Shown one piece after another: positions 6,967 to 10,270 of a stretch of DNA of 10,270 bases. The DNA comes from an uncultured Lachnospiraceae bacterium. GTDB lineage: Bacteria; Bacillota; Clostridia; Lachnospirales; Lachnospiraceae. The notes beneath the pieces are model-generated. The model was given only the letters and a program-made list of their open reading frames with translations. It made no database searches and was not told the DNA's origin. Location of the stretch: NCBI GenBank assembly GCA_902797565.1, contig CADBTO010000351.1, positions 1 to 10,270 on the forward strand, given 5' to 3'. Numbering within the stretch: position 1 is the first letter of the stretch; the number at the start of each line of letters is the position of its first letter. The position numbers and the translations under genes were made by a program.

Positions 6967-8807
6967 TCTCCAAACGGAATTATTTTACGATCACTATGAT
7001 GATGCTGGTCATGTTCTTCCTTTTCCAGTTTACAGGTGCCGCAAAGCTGATGCTTTCCCATTATGAAATCAATGAATATGACACCGGAAAGCGTCCGGAA
7101 ACCCCGAAAAATCTTTTTGAACCGGAAAGCCTGACCGAAGGCTCCTTTGTCTGGTATTATGGCACCAACCTGCATTTCTGGAATATGCTGCAGGAATACT
7201 GCCGTTACCGGCGCTTCCATCTGGTACGCGCAAAGAGTGTCAAACAGATGGCAACTTATGAGGCAAAAATGGCGCAGCTGTACTGCATCGAAGGCAGCCA
7301 GATGACAGAGAACGATGTATCTCCCACACAGTACCTGCTCCGCAAGCGTGTCAAGGTCTGCTTCCTGGATCTTCCAAGTACGGATTTTCTGGGAAACCAT
7401 CTGGGTTTTACCAAAAACCTTGGCATCATCCACATTGAAAATGACCGGACCCTGCTGGACGGGATCCGGCTATCCGATGGGTTCCTGCTGGGCGGGTCCT
7501 ATTACTATCAGACACAAAAACCGGAAGACAAGTTAAAGCTCCAGGATTTCAGCCTTGTCCGTCCCTGGTATGTCGTGGGATCCGGCTGTACGATCTACCT
7601 GAGCGGGATCCTGCCGGAGAAAGAAGAATACGAAAAGATCCAGGCTGGTTATTTCCCGTCCCTGCTCTGGAGTTACCGCGGGAATACAGGTTCCATCGTC
7701 TTTTGTTCCAATGGCGAGTATCTGCAGGATATTGGCGGGATGGGGCTGCTTCTTGCGATGGAAAGCACCGTTTCGGAATATACGATCTATCCGGTTGTCA
7801 ATGCATCCTGCCTGGTTTTTGAAAACTTCCCGACCTTTGCGGAAGAAAATACAGACACACTGCATGAAAAATACGAACGGACTGCAGAGGGCGTCATCCG
7901 TGACCTGATCTGGCCGGCTACGGCTTCTTTGCCGGAGCGGACCAGCTTCAAGCCAACCTATCTGATTTCTGACTGCCTGCGCAACGACCGTGCCAAACGT
8001 TTTGACAAAGATGTGGTGGAAGAGTTTTTTGAACTGATCCGGGAACTGCACGGGGAAGTCGGGCTGTCCATTTCCGTCAACGGAAACACAGACGGGGTTC
8101 GGGATTACTTTGGACAGATGATGCCCAAATACCGCTTCCTCTCGGGCGGCATCGGTATGGAAACTCCAAGTGATGCCGAGATGATTTACCAGACAGCAGG
8201 TTTCGACGGAATTTCAACCTTCCTGGAAAAACCCGCCCTGACAGAGCGGCTGCTGTATATGTACAACCAGACACTTGTACTGTCTGTCATCAATGACGAC
8301 GGGCGCGAACATACGTTCTCAAAAGATCTCCACGCCCGTTCCATCGCAACAGGCATGGGGCTGGTTTGCTCCTACGTGGATCTGTCCCGGCTGATCTATC
8401 CGTCAGACGTGAATGATGAACTGCAGATCGCACTCAAAGATATTGCTTCACGGGTTGAAACCTATTACAGGCCGCTGCGCCGGATCGAAGCAACGTCTCT
8501 GACAGAGCTGGGGGAGCGTGCGCGGACATACCTATCCTGCCAGTACAGCAGCAAAAAGAACGGGAATCAGATTTCCCTTGTGTCCAATGCCGCAAAAGAG
8601 ACGCCCCAGTATTATTTTCTGCGGATACCGGGTATGGAAATCAAAACGGTTTCGATGGGCAGATACCGGAAACTCCAGGATTCCTTTTACCTGCTGGAAG
8701 TCCCTTCCGGAAAAATAGAGATTGAAACGCAGCCAAACCAGGTGCGCTTTTCTTTCATTGAGGATGAATTTGAATGGAAAAATGGTGAACGGGAGGAACA
8801 GGAATGA
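6963..8807 (+). CDS. Membrane-anchored PelA-deacetylase-like / DUF2194-like protein
   Basis: The 614-residue protein begins with an uncleaved-looking membrane anchor (about 7-27), so the rest is probably outside the cell. Residues about 60-275 form a mixed alpha/beta domain. From YPVVNASCLVFENFP (276-290) to about 510 the pattern fits a (beta/alpha) barrel of the DUF2194 or NodB-like type. A beta-rich C-terminus follows (about 530-600), as in PelA-type deacetylases. DUF2194-type proteins and PelA both accompany pel genes, where PelA deacetylates and cuts the polymer. The acidic motif expected near residue 287 as DDFP or DGDG reads ENFP, so catalysis is uncertain. SYVDLSRLIYPSD (470-482) may correspond to a late active-site segment. 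A strong AGGAGG (6947-6952) lies ten bases before the ATG, which overlaps the preceding stop. The family name is from memory of conserved segments and is moderate at best. Confidence 0.6.
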   Translation: MISKRNYFTITMMMLVMFFLFQFTGAAKLMLSHYEINEYDTGKRPETPKNLFEPESLTEGSFVWYYGTNLHFWNMLQEYCRYRRFHLVRAKSVKQMATYEAKMAQLYCIEGSQMTENDVSPTQYLLRKRVKVCFLDLPSTDFLGNHLGFTKNLGIIHIENDRTLLDGIRLSDGFLLGGSYYYQTQKPEDKLKLQDFSLVRPWYVVGSGCTIYLSGILPEKEEYEKIQAGYFPSLLWSYRGNTGSIVFCSNGEYLQDIGGMGLLLAMESTVSEYTIYPVVNASCLVFENFPTFAEENTDTLHEKYERTAEGVIRDLIWPATASLPERTSFKPTYLISDCLRNDRAKRFDKDVVEEFFELIRELHGEVGLSISVNGNTDGVRDYFGQMMPKYRFLSGGIGMETPSDAEMIYQTAGFDGISTFLEKPALTERLLYMYNQTLVLSVINDDGREHTFSKDLHARSIATGMGLVCSYVDLSRLIYPSDVNDELQIALKDIASRVETYYRPLRRIEATSLTELGERARTYLSCQYSSKKNGNQISLVSNAAKETPQYYFLRIPGMEIKTVSMGRYRKLQDSFYLLEVPSGKIEIETQPNQVRFSFIEDEFEWKNGEREEQE

Positions 8808-10255
8808 GGATCTGTCTTGTCGCAGAGGGCTGTTACCCCTATGTAGTGGGAGGTGTTTCCAGCTGGATCCATAGTATCGTCCGTTCCTTTCCGGAACATG
8901 AGTTCTATCTGGTGGCAATCATCGCCGACCGCAGTATGCGCGGAAATTTCGTCTATGAGCTGCCGGAAAACCTGACACGGGTCTATGAGATTTACCTGAA
9001 TGACGTGGACTGGACCGACCACAAAGCCGTCCGCCGCTCCCATCTGAGAAAAAAGGAGTACCGGGCACTGCGCAGTATGATCGTGGGGCAGGATGTGGAC
9101 TGGGACACGATTTTCTCGATGTTCTCGAATCCCAAACTGTCCATTGATGACGTCCTGATGGGAGAGGATTTTCTGGAATGCGTCAAAGACTGCTACCGCA
9201 AGCGGTATACCGATGCCGTATTTTCCGATTTCCTTTGGACCATGCGTTCAATGTACCTGCCGCTGTTTTATACGCTGAAATTCCATCCGCCGGAAGCGGA
9301 TCTGTACCACTGCGTTGCGACAGGATATTCCGGCGTGGTCGGCGCGATGGCAAAACGCCGCCATGGCTGCGGCATGCTGATCTCAGAACATGGGATCTAT
9401 ACCCGGGAGCGGGAAGAAGAGCTGATCAAGGCAAAGTGGGTCAAGGGCGTCTACAAATCCATCTGGATCGAGCAGTTTAAGAAAATGTCCACACTTGGCT
9501 ATCAGGACGCGGATCTTGTGACATCGCTTTATGCGCATGCCAGGCAGCTGCAGATCGAACTTGGCGCGCCGCCATCCAAACTGATCGTGACACCAAACGG
9601 CATCAATATGGATCGTTTCAAAGATCTTCCAGGGAAACAGCCGGAGGATGAAGGGTTTGTAAATATCGGCGCGGTGCTGCGTGTGACGCCGATCAAGGAT
9701 GTGAAAACCATGATCCGCGCATTCGGCTATGCCAAAGAGCGGCGTCCCGCACTCAAACTCTGGATCATGGGCCCGACGGAGGAAGATGAAATCTATGCCC
9801 AGGAATGCTTTGACCTGGTTGCGAGCATGCATATCACGGATGTGGAATTTACGGGCCGGATCAATGTCACGGATTATCTGGGCAGGATGGACTTTACGAT
9901 CCTGACTTCCATCAGTGAGGGCCAGCCCCTGACCATACTGGAAGGGTACGCGGCGCATCTGCCCGCGATCGCCACGGACGTTGGCAACTGCTACGGGCTG
10001 ATTTATGGAGAAGATGATGATTTTGGGGACGCGGGGATTATGACCCATATCATGAACGTGGAAGAACTTGCCGATGCGATGGTCCGTCTGGGCAGTTCTT
10101 CGATGCTCCGGCGGCAGATGGGGCAGGCCGGGTATGACCGCTGTTACCGGAAGTACCGGATTGAAACGATGACAGAAACCTATCGGAAGATTTATACGGA
10201 TTTTGAAAAAGGGACGGCAAACCATCTGGCCGGACAGCCAGAAAACAACACATAG
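8804..10255 (+). CDS. pelF: PelF family GT4 glycosyltransferase
   Basis: The 483-residue cytosolic enzyme is a GT-B fold retaining glycosyltransferase of family GT4. GGVSSWIHSIV (16-26) is the glycine-rich N-terminal motif typical of PelF. EHGIYTRER (195-203) matches the conserved acceptor-side segment, and TPNGI (263-267) opens the C-terminal Rossmann domain. R293 and K298 occupy the usual phosphate-contact positions. The EX7E donor-binding motif is present as E372 and E380 within SEGQPLTILE, followed by ATDVGNC (390-396). PelF uses a UDP-sugar to polymerise the Pel backbone together with PelG. The length is close to the family's usual 470-510. GGAGG sits a few bases before the ATG, which overlaps the previous stop as ATGA. 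All motifs appear intact. The last 15 bases of the window hold no start codon, and pelG is expected next. Confidence 0.93.
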   Translation: MRICLVAEGCYPYVVGGVSSWIHSIVRSFPEHEFYLVAIIADRSMRGNFVYELPENLTRVYEIYLNDVDWTDHKAVRRSHLRKKEYRALRSMIVGQDVDWDTIFSMFSNPKLSIDDVLMGEDFLECVKDCYRKRYTDAVFSDFLWTMRSMYLPLFYTLKFHPPEADLYHCVATGYSGVVGAMAKRRHGCGMLISEHGIYTREREEELIKAKWVKGVYKSIWIEQFKKMSTLGYQDADLVTSLYAHARQLQIELGAPPSKLIVTPNGINMDRFKDLPGKQPEDEGFVNIGAVLRVTPIKDVKTMIRAFGYAKERRPALKLWIMGPTEEDEIYAQECFDLVASMHITDVEFTGRINVTDYLGRMDFTILTSISEGQPLTILEGYAAHLPAIATDVGNCYGLIYGEDDDFGDAGIMTHIMNVEELADAMVRLGSSSMLRRQMGQAGYDRCYRKYRIETMTETYRKIYTDFEKGTANHLAGQPENNT

Positions 10256-10270
10256 CACAACGCATACACC

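Noticed and set aside
9383..10258. 291-codon open frame on the minus strand
   Set aside because: It lies entirely opposite pelF, whose motifs are intact, and its translation shows no recognisable domain. Other long minus-strand frames opposite the operon (594-1394, 3204-3779, 5568-6236) are rejected likewise.
1..10270. CRISPR arrays, tRNA or rRNA genes, insertion sequences
   Set aside because: No regularly spaced repeats, RNA gene hallmarks, transposase frames or paired terminal repeats were seen; coding genes cover nearly the whole window.

Overview
The window looks like a chromosomal segment from a moderately GC-rich Firmicute, most plausibly a clostridial (Lachnospiraceae-like) bacterium. 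That placement is an inference from protein style, strong AGGAGG-type ribosome binding sites and gene order, not from a marker gene. Almost all of it is one co-directional plus-strand operon for a Gram-positive Pel-type exopolysaccharide, continuing past the right edge.

Layout: bases 1-21 may be the last codons of an upstream gene. A perfect 13-bp inverted repeat with a T-run (70-113) isolates the operon from whatever lies to the left. A candidate extended -10 promoter (148-176) follows. The first gene (233-478) encodes an 81-residue PqqD-like protein. Then come a three-part PelD-like c-di-GMP receptor with an N-terminal SDR/epimerase domain (537-2723), a PelE-like two-TM helical-repeat protein (2727-3701), a 1078-residue polytopic membrane protein with two long low-complexity insertions (3730-6966), a membrane-anchored extracytoplasmic protein resembling DUF2194/PelA-deacetylase-type proteins (6963-8807), and the GT4 glycosyltransferase PelF (8804-10255). 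The transporter PelG would be expected just beyond 10270 but is not seen.

How the parts may work together: in characterised Pel systems, PelD binds c-di-GMP through a degenerate GGDEF domain and forms a membrane complex with PelE, PelF and PelG that polymerises and exports an N-acetylhexosamine-rich polymer from UDP-sugars. A PelA-type hydrolase/deacetylase processes that polymer. Here the PelD-like protein keeps an RxxD sequence at the I-site position while its GGDEF active-site residues are lost, so receptor function is likely. The departures from the textbook operon are the leading PqqD-like gene, the SDR domain on PelD (which itself lacks YxxxK), the large membrane protein between pelE and the PelA-like gene, and the altered acidic motif in the PelA-like protein. 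The large membrane protein is the best candidate for an undescribed component.
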